Assembly: GCA_900544535.1 (NCBI GenBank)
Contig: UQVH01000001.1
Location: forward strand, 62,001-126,000
Direction of reading: 5' to 3'
From: an uncultured Bacteroidales bacterium
GTDB lineage: Bacteria; Bacteroidota; Bacteroidia; Bacteroidales; Muribaculaceae
DNA length: 64,000 nucleotides
Part shown: positions 1 through 8,286 of the stretch, piece after piece
Numbering within the stretch: position 1 is the stretch's first letter
Layout: every line of letters begins with the position of its first letter
Program-made: the position numbers and the translations under genes
Notes under the pieces: generated by a model
Databases searched by the model: none
What the model was told of the DNA's origin: nothing
The model's input: only the letters and a program-made list of their open reading frames with translations

Positions 1-99
1 TTGCAGACCTCGCATGTAGGCCGACCACGTTAAGTAATATCAGACCTTGCATATAGCCTGGCCGCGTCAGCGGTCAGGAGAATCCAAGAAGATACGTTG

Positions 100-341
100 C
101 AGGCTGGCCGCGTCAGCGGTCAGGAGAATCCAGGCCACTGCAAGGGCGCCGTAGGTGTCCGCAGCTGTGGTGAAAAAGATGTTATAATATTTAAAAGCTC
201 CGTAGGAGCGAAACAATAGAGACAAAGTTTCACTCCTACGGAGCTTTTTGAAGGGAGGGGGATACCGGTAACCACAGCTGCGGACCGCGATGCGGCCCTT
301 GCAGTGGCCTGGATTCCTCCAACCGCTACGCGGTTAGCCTG
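100..341. repeat. Palindromic element, copy 1
   Basis: A ~242-bp element with long imperfect terminal inverted repeats of about 70 bp each. The arms share the core GAATCCAGGCCACTGCAAGG on the left and its complement on the right. They enclose an inner hairpin at 193-214/227-248 containing CTCCGTAGGAG and CTCCTACGGAG, with one mismatch over 22 bp. A near-identical copy in the same orientation lies at 3096-3336 and a right-half copy at 57719-57835. It encodes nothing recognisable. It resembles a MITE or REP-type element (inference). Confidence 0.8.
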
Positions 342-424
342 ATGCTGTCATTGAAACCATCCCAGATATGTTCGCGGTCAGCCTGATGCTGTCATTGAAA
401 CCATCCCAGATATATTCGCGGTTA
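337..424. repeat. Two 44-bp tandem units next to palindrome copy 1
   Basis: Two nearly identical 44-bp units, 337-380 and 381-424, begin GCCTGATGCTGTCATTGAAA. A partial third unit follows. A related but diverged array of ~45-bp units follows palindrome copy 2 at 3332-3466, so the palindrome plus tandem tail is a recurrent composite structure. Confidence 0.75.
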
Positions 425-492
425 ACCTGATATTGGCGGCTTGGGATGGTGCTAATCTATGCAAATCCATCACGACTCCATATCTGATTCTA

Positions 493-2142
493 TCAGAAAT
501 TGCCGTGGATCTTGCCCCGGCCTGCGCAGGACACACACTTTCCGCGGCCCTTGCACAGACTGCATTTGCTCTTGTTGTCATTGACCAAGCCGCTACCACC
601 GCAATGCTGACAAAGGCCGCTGCCGTTGCAACCGCGGCACTGTGCCTCATGACGGTTGTAATTGCTGCCGTTATTGGTCGACTGACCGTTTGAAACGGAG
701 CTTTCAGGAACATACCCTCCGGCAACCGCCGCACCCATCACCTCGTCGGAAACATGAGTCTTGTCAATCATCCGACCACCTGTCGCGGGCACCGTCACAT
801 TCGTTTTGCTCGACGATGAACCGGAATTTCCGCCGAGATAATTTGCGAAAATTCCGAGAACCGAACCCAACATGCGGGCCTGACGGGCCTCGGCTTCGGA
901 GGTCACCATCGCCGCATGACCGCGCACATTATTGTAACGCTGCACATATTCTGCCATCTGTGTCGATCTATATTGCACCTGTGAAAGATAGCTTTCAGCT
1001 TCGGATCTGAACGAACTGTCACCGCTGCCTATATATGCCTTGAGAAGATTTCCCGACATATTCAGAGATTGCAGTATCAGATTGGCATCCGACACGACAT
1101 TTTCCTCGTTTGCCGGCAAGCCCGACCCGCTTTCCATAGACTCCACGATGATTCTGTATCTCATCTGCGAAGATATGATTTTCTCCATCAGAGCGGCGCC
1201 TGCATAGAACTTGGCCCAAGGAGCTTCGATCCCCTCGCGCGAGTAGAAATCCACAACCTCGTCAAACTTGCGGTTGGCAAAGAGAGCCTCACCCTTGTCG
1301 CGGTAAGTAGTGTTGTAGGCTTTGGTCGGCACGTAAGTTTTGGCATAATCGTCGGTCGCGCGCGCACGCACCTTCCATTCGTTCTGATAATTGTAAACTT
1401 CATAGAACTCAGCGGGAATGTCGAAGTCGGAATTGTCGAGACATTTCATACCCTTAACCTTCGCACCCATGTCGTTAGTAGTCTCGTAGACAGTACATTT
1501 GGCATTGGAGACTATTTCAATGTAGTCAGCCTTGTCGATAACCACTGCCCCGTCGCCACGGACCAATTTGCCCGATTCATAGCCTTTACCGGCATACAGC
1601 GACAGATAAACGATAGATCCTGACTTCTTATGCGGATATTCGTAAGCCATGGTCAGCGGCGAATCCGAAAGATAAACATAATTACCGTTGAAAACAGCGA
1701 AATTATGCTTCGGGAACTTCGCGGTCGATTGTCCCTGCCGGTCGAATACTTCGGCTCCGTCATTCTTGGTAAAACCCCAGAATCCATCTGCCGATGGCTG
1801 CGTGACCACAGCGACCGTTTCACCCGTCGGTTTATCCTTGTCATTTACGAGATTTACGGTGAAACGGTCCGACGTAAGTTCGGGAATATATATCACAGCC
1901 TCATATTTCAAGGGCAAGATAAGATTGCCATCCTTATCGGCTATTCCGCACTTGTAATCTTTATCCGTGACACGGTAAAAAGGAGATTCGGGTGCATTTT
2001 CAAAAACCTCGACCAACTTTGCGCCGAGGTTTTTCTTGAGAGTCTTACACACCTCTTTCTGTTCTTTTGAAATTTTCGGTCCGGCATATACCGCCGAAAC
2101 GCAACCGAACAGCAGAGTCAGTGCAATCAGCAATTTTTTCAT
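493..2142 (-). CDS. Secreted WG-repeat-like protein with DnaJ-type cysteine-rich tail
   Basis: A 549-residue protein. The start MKKLLIALTLLFGCVSAVYA looks like a signal peptide, so export to the periplasm or surface is likely. The N-terminal half has WG-repeat-like pieces (KCGIADKDGNLILPLKYEAV). The middle is probably helical. A low-complexity Ser/Gly/Asn linker leads to the last ~50 residues, which carry four CxxCxGxG-type motifs (CRGCNGSG, CQHCGGSG, CSLCKGRG, CVSCAGRG). This is the pattern of the zinc-binding domain of DnaJ, but there is no J domain. The next gene upstream ends with almost the same tail. A structural zinc site is inferred; the true function is unknown. Confidence 0.8.
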   Translation of the reverse strand: MKKLLIALTLLFGCVSAVYAGPKISKEQKEVCKTLKKNLGAKLVEVFENAPESPFYRVTDKDYKCGIADKDGNLILPLKYEAVIYIPELTSDRFTVNLVNDKDKPTGETVAVVTQPSADGFWGFTKNDGAEVFDRQGQSTAKFPKHNFAVFNGNYVYLSDSPLTMAYEYPHKKSGSIVYLSLYAGKGYESGKLVRGDGAVVIDKADYIEIVSNAKCTVYETTNDMGAKVKGMKCLDNSDFDIPAEFYEVYNYQNEWKVRARATDDYAKTYVPTKAYNTTYRDKGEALFANRKFDEVVDFYSREGIEAPWAKFYAGAALMEKIISSQMRYRIIVESMESGSGLPANEENVVSDANLILQSLNMSGNLLKAYIGSGDSSFRSEAESYLSQVQYRSTQMAEYVQRYNNVRGHAAMVTSEAEARQARMLGSVLGIFANYLGGNSGSSSSKTNVTVPATGGRMIDKTHVSDEVMGAAVAGGYVPESSVSNGQSTNNGSNYNRHEAQCRGCNGSGLCQHCGGSGLVNDNKSKCSLCKGRGKCVSCAGRGKIHGNF

Positions 2143-2194
2143 GATCTTTTTATGATATTACGGAATGTGTCAAAATACCTCTTCCAAGATTCCG

Positions 2195-2854
2195 TCAGAA
2201 ATTGCCGTGGATCTTGCCCCGGCCTGCGCAGGACACACAGGTTCCGCGGCCGTGACAGAGGCTGCATTTGCTCTTATAGTTGTTGACCCAACCGCTGCCG
2301 CCGCAATGCTGGCAACGACCTGTTCCGTTACAGCCGCGGCACTGTGCCTCATGACGGTTGTAGTTGCTGCCGGAATTATTGTTGTTATAACTGCCCGATC
2401 CGCCGCTGTAACCGCCGCTGTAATCTGAGGCGACAGTCTGAAACACTATGACATTATCGGCAAACGTGTGTGGGCGTACTTCCTTGTACTGATTAACACA
2501 ACGCGAATTCTGATATTGCTGAGCGTAGACTTCTCCGCTCGGAGTCACATACCACAGATTTCCGTTAGTGAAATTGAAATTTGAATCAAAGCCATATCCG
2601 GCTGAAAGAGTCACGTATTTTTCTCCGCTCGGTTTGGTGAGAGTACCCGTATAAGAGACGTTGTTCACTTGACCGTTACATAACGATATATGTTTGGTTC
2701 CTATAAAAGTGCTTCCGTTGTTGAGCCGCAGATTTACGTTTTCTTTACGGCTGCTGAAATTCATCGGAGTAAAATAAGTCTGGTTAAGCAGAGACTGTGA
2801 ATAGACAGGCAGTACTGTCACAAACATTACTAACAATAAAAAAATCTTTCTCAT
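2195..2854 (-). CDS. Secreted protein with DnaJ-type cysteine-rich tail (paralogous tail)
   Basis: A 219-residue protein. I start it at MRKIFLLLVMFVTVLPVYSQ, which gives a good signal peptide; an in-frame ATG four codons earlier would add MLTC. The central part is a small beta-rich-looking region with no family I recognise. A Gly/Ser/Asn linker joins it to a C-terminal ~50 residues nearly identical to that of the downstream 549-residue protein (CRGCNGTG, CQHCGGSG, CSLCHGRG, CVSCAGRG, ending GKIHGNF). The N-terminal parts of the two proteins do not resemble each other, so the shared tail is a mobile or homogenised module. Both genes run the same way, 52 bp apart. Confidence 0.8.
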   Translation of the reverse strand: MRKIFLLLVMFVTVLPVYSQSLLNQTYFTPMNFSSRKENVNLRLNNGSTFIGTKHISLCNGQVNNVSYTGTLTKPSGEKYVTLSAGYGFDSNFNFTNGNLWYVTPSGEVYAQQYQNSRCVNQYKEVRPHTFADNVIVFQTVASDYSGGYSGGSGSYNNNNSGSNYNRHEAQCRGCNGTGRCQHCGGSGWVNNYKSKCSLCHGRGTCVSCAGRGKIHGNF

Positions 2855-3025
2855 ACAAGTCAACATTTGGTTTCAGGGCTCCCTCCCTCGACCGGATTAA
2901 TGATTGGATAAAATAAATGAAAGCGTGAGAGCCATACCTGTCAGCCATCTCAAATATGTGAATCAAAAGATAAATTTCAGGCAACGCTTTTCAAATTTTT
3001 GTTCAGTTGAAACTGTGTACGGAGG

Positions 3026-3033
3026 CAAAGTTA
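3026..3033 (-). promoter_or_regulatory. Putative -7 element for the cysteine-rich protein genes
   Basis: On the minus strand the sequence reads TAACTTTG, a match to the Bacteroidetes TAnnTTTG element. No good TTTG lies at the usual distance upstream. It would give a leader of about 165 nt before the gene starting at 2854. Weak call. Confidence 0.35.
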
Positions 3034-3095
3034 CAAATAAATTTAAGACAATTAATCTCCTATTCCCAAAAGAAATTTCATCCTCCTAATAACAG

Positions 3096-3336
3096 CAGGC
3101 TGGCCGCGTTAGCGGTCGGGAGAATCCAGGCCACTGCAAGGGCGCCGTAGGTGTCCGCAGCTGTGGTAAAGAGATGTTATAATATTTAAAAGCTCCGTAG
3201 GAGTGAAACAAGGTAGACAAAGTTTCACTCCTACGGAGCTTTGGGTGGGAGGGGGGTGCTGGTAACCACAGCTGCGGACCGCGATGCGGCCCTTGCAGTG
3301 GCCTGGATTCTCCCGACCGCTAACGCGGTTTGCCTG
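3096..3336. repeat. Palindromic element, copy 2
   Basis: A 241-bp element nearly identical to 100-341 and in the same orientation, with the same long inverted arms and the same inner hairpin around CTCCGTAGGAG. With copy 1 it brackets the two cysteine-rich protein genes as direct repeats. Confidence 0.8.
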
Positions 3337-3466
3337 ATTCCATCACAGAAAATAACCCCGATATTATTCACGGGCAGCCTGATTCCATCACAAGAAAATA
3401 ACTCCAATATTATTCCCGGTTAGCTCGATTCTATCATAGAAAATAAACCCGATACATTCCCGGTTT
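3332..3466. repeat. Three ~45-bp tandem units next to palindrome copy 2
   Basis: Imperfect units at 3332-3376, 3377-3422 and 3423-3466 begin with a form of GCCTGATTCCATCA and end in CGGGCA, CGGTTA or CGGTTT. A partial fourth begins at 3467. Units are adjacent with no unique spacers, so this is not a CRISPR array. Confidence 0.7.
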
Positions 3467-3725
3467 GCCTGATTCCATACCACTTCCGATTCCCTTTACA
3501 AGGAGCTGAATTTACCTCAACAATTATGCCCACAGGCCAACTATCCCTGACTTATTAACAATGTTCAAAACCGTGTTGAAAACTGTAAATAACATTTCAA
3601 TGACTTTTTAAAGAATAAACTTGCATTTCCGAAAACATGTCGGCTATAATACTTCCCGCCCGGATTCAAAATTAGTTATCATAAATCTATCAAGCGGTTT
3701 TCAAGCCCCTTTTCAACAGAAAACG

Positions 3726-3757
3726 GTTGCAGATCCCGTGAAAAGTTTTTAACTTTG
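3726..3757 (+). promoter_or_regulatory. Promoter for nadA-leuS
   Basis: GTTG at 3726-3729, 20 bp, then TAACTTTG at 3750-3757, a good match to the Bacteroidetes -33/-7 consensus. Transcription would start near 3764 and give a long leader (~210 nt) before nadA. A perfect palindrome sits at the predicted start point. Confidence 0.6.
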
Positions 3758-3761
3758 CACA

Positions 3762-3782
3762 TTATTAACACGATGTTAATAA
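3762..3782. promoter_or_regulatory. Perfect 21-bp palindrome at the nadA transcription start (possible operator)
   Basis: TTATTAACA and its complement TGTTAATAA are separated by 3 bp. The site begins 5 bp after the -7 element, where a repressor would block initiation. NAD-synthesis genes are often controlled by dedicated repressors in bacteria, so an NAD-responsive operator is a reasonable inference. A third TTATTAACA lies at 3552-3560. Confidence 0.45.
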
Positions 3783-3973
3783 CTATATTAAACCGCTGAT
3801 AAATCAGCATTTGATATGTCAATAACATTGTAACTAATGTAAATTAGACTTCAATAACTCATATGTGCAAGTAAGTGACCGAAAAGTTATTGTACTTTTT
3901 AACATCCATCATACTTCTACTTATTGAGTTTTTGGAAAAATTTTTTTCTTCAAAATAAAAAACCAATAAATAA

Positions 3974-4939
3974 ATGAATGTTGAAAAAGGGTTCGTGGAT
4001 GCCCCTGTCGACAAGTCGGTCGATCTCGTCGAAGAGATTAAAAGACTCAAGAAAGAAAAGAATGCAGTAATCCTGGCCCACTACTATACCATCGGCGAAA
4101 TCCAGGACCTCGCTGATTTCATAGGCGACTCCCTTGCCCTCGCCCGGATTGCCGAGAAGCTCGAAAACGACATCATCGTCATGTGCGGAGTCCACTTCAT
4201 GGGAGAGACTGTGAAGATCCTCTGTCCCGACAAAAAGGTGCTCGTCCCCGACCTCAACGCGGGCTGTTCTCTGGCTGACAGCTGCCCCGCTCCGGAACTT
4301 GAGAAATTCATTGCCGCGCACCCCGGCCACACCGTCATAAGCTACGTCAACACATCGGCCGCTGTGAAGGCTCTGACCGACATCGTGGTCACTTCGGGCA
4401 ACGCGATGGATGTGGTCGGTTCGCTTCCCGCTGACGAGAAAATCATCTTCGGTCCGGACCGCAATCTCGGCAACTACATCAACAGTCAGACCGGTCGTGA
4501 AATGATCCTCTGGGACGGTGCCTGTCATGTCCACGAACAGTTCTCGCTTGAAAAGATTCTTGAACTCAAAAAGCAGTATCCCGACGCGAAGGTCCTCGTG
4601 CATCCCGAATGTCCGAAACCGGTCCGCCTCGTGGCCGACAAGGTGGGATCGACCGCCGTGCTGCTCAAATGGGCCGAGGAATGTCCCTTCGATCAGTTCA
4701 TCGTGGCAACCGAGAGCGGCATACTCCACGAGATGCGCCGCCGCTGTCCGCAGAAGACATTCATCCCCGCTCCTCCGGCCGATTCGGCCTGTGCCTGCAA
4801 CGACTGCTCGTTCATGAAGCTCAACACTCTTGAGAAGCTTTACAACACCCTGCGCTACGAGCTTCCCGAAGTGACGGTCGACGCCGAAATCATCGACCGC
4901 GCACGCCGCCCGATCACACGCATGCTTGAAATTAAATAA
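3974..4939 (+). CDS. nadA: Quinolinate synthase A
   Basis: A 321-residue enzyme that condenses iminoaspartate with dihydroxyacetone phosphate to make quinolinate for NAD synthesis. It contains the family's HYYT (36-39) and the three cysteines expected to hold the 4Fe-4S cluster: C98 in GCSLAD, C184 in GACHVH and C278 in NDCSFMKLN. Length is normal for the family. leuS starts 4 nt after its stop, so the two are probably co-transcribed. No nadB or nadC is visible here. The start at 3974 follows an AT-rich stretch; no Shine-Dalgarno site is expected in this phylum. Confidence 0.96.
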   Translation: MNVEKGFVDAPVDKSVDLVEEIKRLKKEKNAVILAHYYTIGEIQDLADFIGDSLALARIAEKLENDIIVMCGVHFMGETVKILCPDKKVLVPDLNAGCSLADSCPAPELEKFIAAHPGHTVISYVNTSAAVKALTDIVVTSGNAMDVVGSLPADEKIIFGPDRNLGNYINSQTGREMILWDGACHVHEQFSLEKILELKKQYPDAKVLVHPECPKPVRLVADKVGSTAVLLKWAEECPFDQFIVATESGILHEMRRRCPQKTFIPAPPADSACACNDCSFMKLNTLEKLYNTLRYELPEVTVDAEIIDRARRPITRMLEIK

Positions 4940-4943
4940 TAAT

Positions 4944-7718
4944 ATGGAATACAATCATAGAGACATCGAATCGCGCTGGCAGAACTACTGGCGTGAAAAC
5001 AAGGTCTACAAGACCGCCATCGACAACTCGCGTCCGAAATACTATGTTCTCGACATGTTCCCCTACCCGTCGGGGGCCGGTCTGCATGTGGGCCATCCCT
5101 TAGGCTACATCGCGTCCGACATCTATTCGCGCTACAAACGTCTGCAAGGCTTCAACGTGCTCCATCCGATGGGCTACGATGCCTACGGACTGCCCGCCGA
5201 ACAGTATGCCATCCAGACCGGACAGCACCCTGAAAAGACCACTACCGACAATATAGCCCGCTACCGTCAGCAGCTCGACCGCATCGGTTTCTGCTACGAC
5301 TGGGACCGCGAGGTGCGCACCTGCGACCCGAAGTTCTACAAGTGGACCCAGTGGGCTTTCATGAAGATGGTCGAGAGCTACTACGACACCGAACTTGACA
5401 AGGCCCAGCCTATATCGAAACTCGTGGCTCACTTTGAGGAAAAAGGCACTGAGGGCATACATGCAGCATGCTCCGAAGAGCTTTCTTTCACCGCCGACCA
5501 GTGGAAGGCGATGAGCGAGAAGGAGAAGAGCGACACTCTGATGAACTACCGTATCGCCTATCTGGGCAACACGATGGTCAACTGGTGTCCGCAGCTCGGC
5601 ACAGTGCTCGCCAATGATGAGGTGAGCGAAGGTCTCTCGATCCGTGGCGGCTATCCTGTGGAACAGAAACTGATGTATCAGTGGTGTCTGCGCGTCTCGG
5701 CCTATGCACAGCGTCTGCTCGACGGTCTCGCAGATCTCGACTGGACCGACTCGCTCAAGGAGACCCAGCGTAACTGGATCGGCCGTTCCGAAGGCGCCGA
5801 GATGCGTTTCAAGGTGGCCGGGTCGGATCTTGAACTTGAAATCTTCACCACCCGTGCCGACACTGTCTTCGGCGTCACCTTCATGGTGCTTGCTCCCGAA
5901 AGCGAATATGTCAGTATGGTGACCACCCCTGAGCAGCGCAAGGCCGTCGACGAGTATCTCGACAGCATCAAGCACAAGACCGAGCGCGAGCGCATGATCG
6001 ACAAGAAAGTTTCAGGCGTCTTCTCAGGCTCATATGCCGTCAATCCTCTGACCGGAAAAGAAATTCCTATCTATATCAGCGACTACGTGCTTGCAGGCTA
6101 CGGAACGGGCGCCATCATGGCTGTTCCGGCCCACGACAGCCGCGACTATGCCTTCGCACGTCATTTTGATCTGCCGATCATCCCTCTGATCGAGGGTTGC
6201 GACGTCTCTGAGCAGAGCTTCGAGGCCAAGAGCGGCAAGATGATGAACAGCTCCAACGGCGAGTTCTCGCTCAACGGTCTGGAAGTGCCTGAGGCCATCG
6301 CCGCCACCAAACGCTACATCGCCGAGAAGGGTATAGGCCGCGTGAAGGTCAACTACCGTCTGCGCGACGCCATCTTCAGCCGCCAGCGCTATTGGGGTGA
6401 ACCTTTCCCTGTATATTATAAGGACGGAATCCCCCACCTCATGCCCGAATCGGCCCTCCCGCTGCTTCTGCCTGAGGTTGACAAATATCTTCCCACCGAA
6501 ACAGGCGAACCTCCGCTGGGCCGCGCCAAGAACTGGGTGACTCCCGAAGGCTATCCTATCGAGCTTAACACCATGCCCGGTTTCGCAGGCTCGTCGGCCT
6601 ACTATCTGCGCTACATGGACCCCGACAACACCGAGGCTCTCGTGAGCCGCGAGGCTGACGAATACTGGCGCAATGTAGACCTCTATATAGGTGGTACGGA
6701 ACACGCCACCGGCCACCTGATCTACTCGCGCTTCTGGAACAAGTTCCTCTATGACCTCGGTTATGTCGTAGAACCGGAACCATTCAAGAAGCTCATCAAC
6801 CAGGGCATGATCCAGGGCCGCACCAATTTCGTTTACCGCATCAAAGACACCAATACTTTTGTGTCTTTGGGTCTGAAAGACCAGTATGACACCACTCCTA
6901 TCCGTGTCGACGTCAACCGCGTCAGCAACGATGTGCTCGACCTCGAAGCCTTCCGCGCATGGCGTCCGGAGTTCAAGGATGCGGAATTCATCCTTGAGGA
7001 CGGTAAATATATCTGCGGTTGGGCTGTCGAGAAGATGTCGAAGTCGATGTTCAATGTAGTCAATCCCGATGATATTGTCGAACGCTACGGTGCCGACACT
7101 CTCCGACTTTATGAAATGTTCCTCGGCCCGATCGAGCAGAGCAAACCCTGGGATACCAACGGTATCGACGGCGTCAACCGTTTCATCAAGAAACTCTGGG
7201 GTCTTTACTACAAGGGTGACACCTGTCTCGTCGACGACAGCAAGCCCTCGTCTGAGGCTCTGAAAGCTGTCCACAAGCTGATCAAGAAAGTGACCGGCGA
7301 CATCGAGAACTTCTCTTACAACACCTCTGTGGCTGCTTTCATGATCTGCGTCAACGAGCTTTCGGCCTGCAAATGCCACAGCCGCGAAGTGCTCGAACCG
7401 CTTGCCGTGGTGCTCGCACCCTTTGCTCCGCACGTTGCCGAAGAACTCTGGCACAGCGCCCTCGGCCACGACACCACTGTCAACGATGCCCGCTGGCCTG
7501 AGTGGAACGAAGAGTATCTCAAGGAGAACACCGCCAATTATGCCGTTTCTTTTAACGGTAAGGCCCGTTTCACCATTCAGGTACCTGCCGACCTTTCCAA
7601 GGACGAAGTCGAGAAATTGGCCCTTGAAAACGAAGCCTCGGCCAAGTGGCTTGACGGAAAGACAATCAAAAAGATCATCGTCGTCCCCAACAAGATCGTC
7701 AACATCGTCGTAGGCTGA
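4944..7718 (+). CDS. leuS: Leucyl-tRNA synthetase
   Basis: A 924-residue class I tRNA synthetase that charges tRNA-Leu. The HIGH-type signature is HVGH (48-51) after PYPSGAGL. KMSKS is at 697-701. The editing domain carries TTRADTVFGVTF and GTGAIMAVPAHDSRDYAFA. An extra segment (around YRIKDTNTFVSLGLKDQYD) lies between the catalytic domain and KMSKS, as I would expect for Bacteroidetes enzymes. I start at the ATG at 4944 (MEYNHRDIE). An in-frame ATG at 4926 would overlap nadA and add MKLNNN. Confidence 0.97.
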   Translation: MEYNHRDIESRWQNYWRENKVYKTAIDNSRPKYYVLDMFPYPSGAGLHVGHPLGYIASDIYSRYKRLQGFNVLHPMGYDAYGLPAEQYAIQTGQHPEKTTTDNIARYRQQLDRIGFCYDWDREVRTCDPKFYKWTQWAFMKMVESYYDTELDKAQPISKLVAHFEEKGTEGIHAACSEELSFTADQWKAMSEKEKSDTLMNYRIAYLGNTMVNWCPQLGTVLANDEVSEGLSIRGGYPVEQKLMYQWCLRVSAYAQRLLDGLADLDWTDSLKETQRNWIGRSEGAEMRFKVAGSDLELEIFTTRADTVFGVTFMVLAPESEYVSMVTTPEQRKAVDEYLDSIKHKTERERMIDKKVSGVFSGSYAVNPLTGKEIPIYISDYVLAGYGTGAIMAVPAHDSRDYAFARHFDLPIIPLIEGCDVSEQSFEAKSGKMMNSSNGEFSLNGLEVPEAIAATKRYIAEKGIGRVKVNYRLRDAIFSRQRYWGEPFPVYYKDGIPHLMPESALPLLLPEVDKYLPTETGEPPLGRAKNWVTPEGYPIELNTMPGFAGSSAYYLRYMDPDNTEALVSREADEYWRNVDLYIGGTEHATGHLIYSRFWNKFLYDLGYVVEPEPFKKLINQGMIQGRTNFVYRIKDTNTFVSLGLKDQYDTTPIRVDVNRVSNDVLDLEAFRAWRPEFKDAEFILEDGKYICGWAVEKMSKSMFNVVNPDDIVERYGADTLRLYEMFLGPIEQSKPWDTNGIDGVNRFIKKLWGLYYKGDTCLVDDSKPSSEALKAVHKLIKKVTGDIENFSYNTSVAAFMICVNELSACKCHSREVLEPLAVVLAPFAPHVAEELWHSALGHDTTVNDARWPEWNEEYLKENTANYAVSFNGKARFTIQVPADLSKDEVEKLALENEASAKWLDGKTIKKIIVVPNKIVNIVVG

Positions 7719-7799
7719 TTTATCAGCCCCGCAACGGACAAAAATAATACATATAATCGAATGGAATTATATTTTGTGTCTTTAAGGCAAAAAATATAG

Positions 7800-7919
7800 T
7801 TCCATCTGATTTATCCTTCATATAAGGAACGATTGCTTAAAAGTCTGCATGAAGACCGTTGCAAGGAGTTATTGAAACAGACAGATGAGTTGAGACTATG
7901 GATAAAGAGCAAGCTATAA
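7800..7919 (+). pseudogene. Remnant of a HEPN-domain protein
   Basis: This frame is open from just after a TAG (7797-7799) to TAA at 7917-7919. It reads IYPSYKERLLKSLHEDRCKE followed by a helix ending DELRLWIKSKL. That is the typical C-terminal helix of HEPN proteins that pair with MNT nucleotidyltransferases. There is no start codon and nothing upstream back to leuS, so the N-terminal two thirds of the gene are gone. It overlaps the nucleotidyltransferase start by 22 nt, as intact HEPN-MNT pairs often do. Confidence 0.5.
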
Positions 7920-8194
7920 AACTGGCCGAACGTTATAAAGCAGCCGTTTCTGAACGATTGCCGATAAAGGCTCTTTATCTTTACGGTTCGTTCAGTAAAG
8001 GGACTTATACGCCATGCAGCGATATTGACATAGCAGTAATCGTTGACCGTCTTAAGGATGATTATTTTGAAGACACGCCGCTTTTGTGGAAACTTAAAAG
8101 AAAAATAAGCAATCTTATAGAACCAGTGTTACTTACAGAAGATAAAAATAATCCTCTGTATGCCGATATACTCAAGACAGGTATAAGGATTTAA
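7898..8194 (+). CDS. MNT-type nucleotidyltransferase (antitoxin of a HEPN/MNT pair)
   Basis: A 98-residue minimal nucleotidyltransferase. It has the family's GSFSKG (residues ~29-34) and the metal-binding pair in CSDIDIAV. In HEPN/MNT toxin-antitoxin systems the MNT protein modifies and neutralises the HEPN RNase. Here only the tail of the HEPN gene remains upstream, so this is probably an orphan antitoxin or a decaying module. It is followed by a strong terminator hairpin. Confidence 0.8.
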   Translation: MDKEQAIKLAERYKAAVSERLPIKALYLYGSFSKGTYTPCSDIDIAVIVDRLKDDYFEDTPLLWKLKRKISNLIEPVLLTEDKNNPLYADILKTGIRI

Positions 8195-8216
8195 GCATTT
8201 AAATGCTAATGATAAT

Positions 8217-8260
8217 AAATACCACCTGCTGATATTCGGAAATATCAGCAGGTGGTATTT
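8217..8260. terminator. Bidirectional terminator between MNT gene and trmD
   Basis: A perfect 20-bp stem (8217-8236 with 8241-8260) closed by a CGGA tetraloop. The outer pairs are AAAT/ATTT. It lies between convergent genes and could end transcription from both sides. Confidence 0.85.
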
Positions 8261-8286
8261 ATTGTGACAGATCTTATTTATGATGT

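Larger units (their letters stand above)
1..492. other. Gene-free left end made of repeats
   Basis: No convincing gene is present. The stretch holds two tandem copies of a GC-rich motif (57-88 and 103-133), a ~240-bp palindromic element (100-341) and two 44-bp tandem units (337-424). The gap lies downstream of the minus-strand gene that ends at 493. Confidence 0.7.
2855..3973. other. Gene-free region: palindrome copy 2, tandem repeats, AT-rich nadA upstream region
   Basis: No credible gene is seen. From left to right it holds the probable promoter of the cysteine-rich protein genes, palindrome copy 2 (3096-3336), three ~45-bp tandem units (3332-3466), and ~500 bp of AT-rich sequence with the nadA promoter and a perfect 21-bp palindrome. 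Confidence 0.7.

Noticed and set aside
433..693. 86-codon plus-strand frame over the end of the cysteine-rich protein gene
   Set aside because: Shadow of the CxxCxGxG-coding DNA; the same false peptide arises from the paralogue at 2165-2428.
337..3466. Possible CRISPR arrays at 337-424 and 3332-3466
   Set aside because: The units are directly adjacent tandem repeats with no unique spacers, and no cas genes are nearby.
6030..7469. 479-codon open frame on the minus strand opposite leuS
   Set aside because: It is the antisense shadow of a clearly identified leucyl-tRNA synthetase. Long antisense frames are expected in this GC-rich, codon-biased DNA, and the translation has no recognisable domain.
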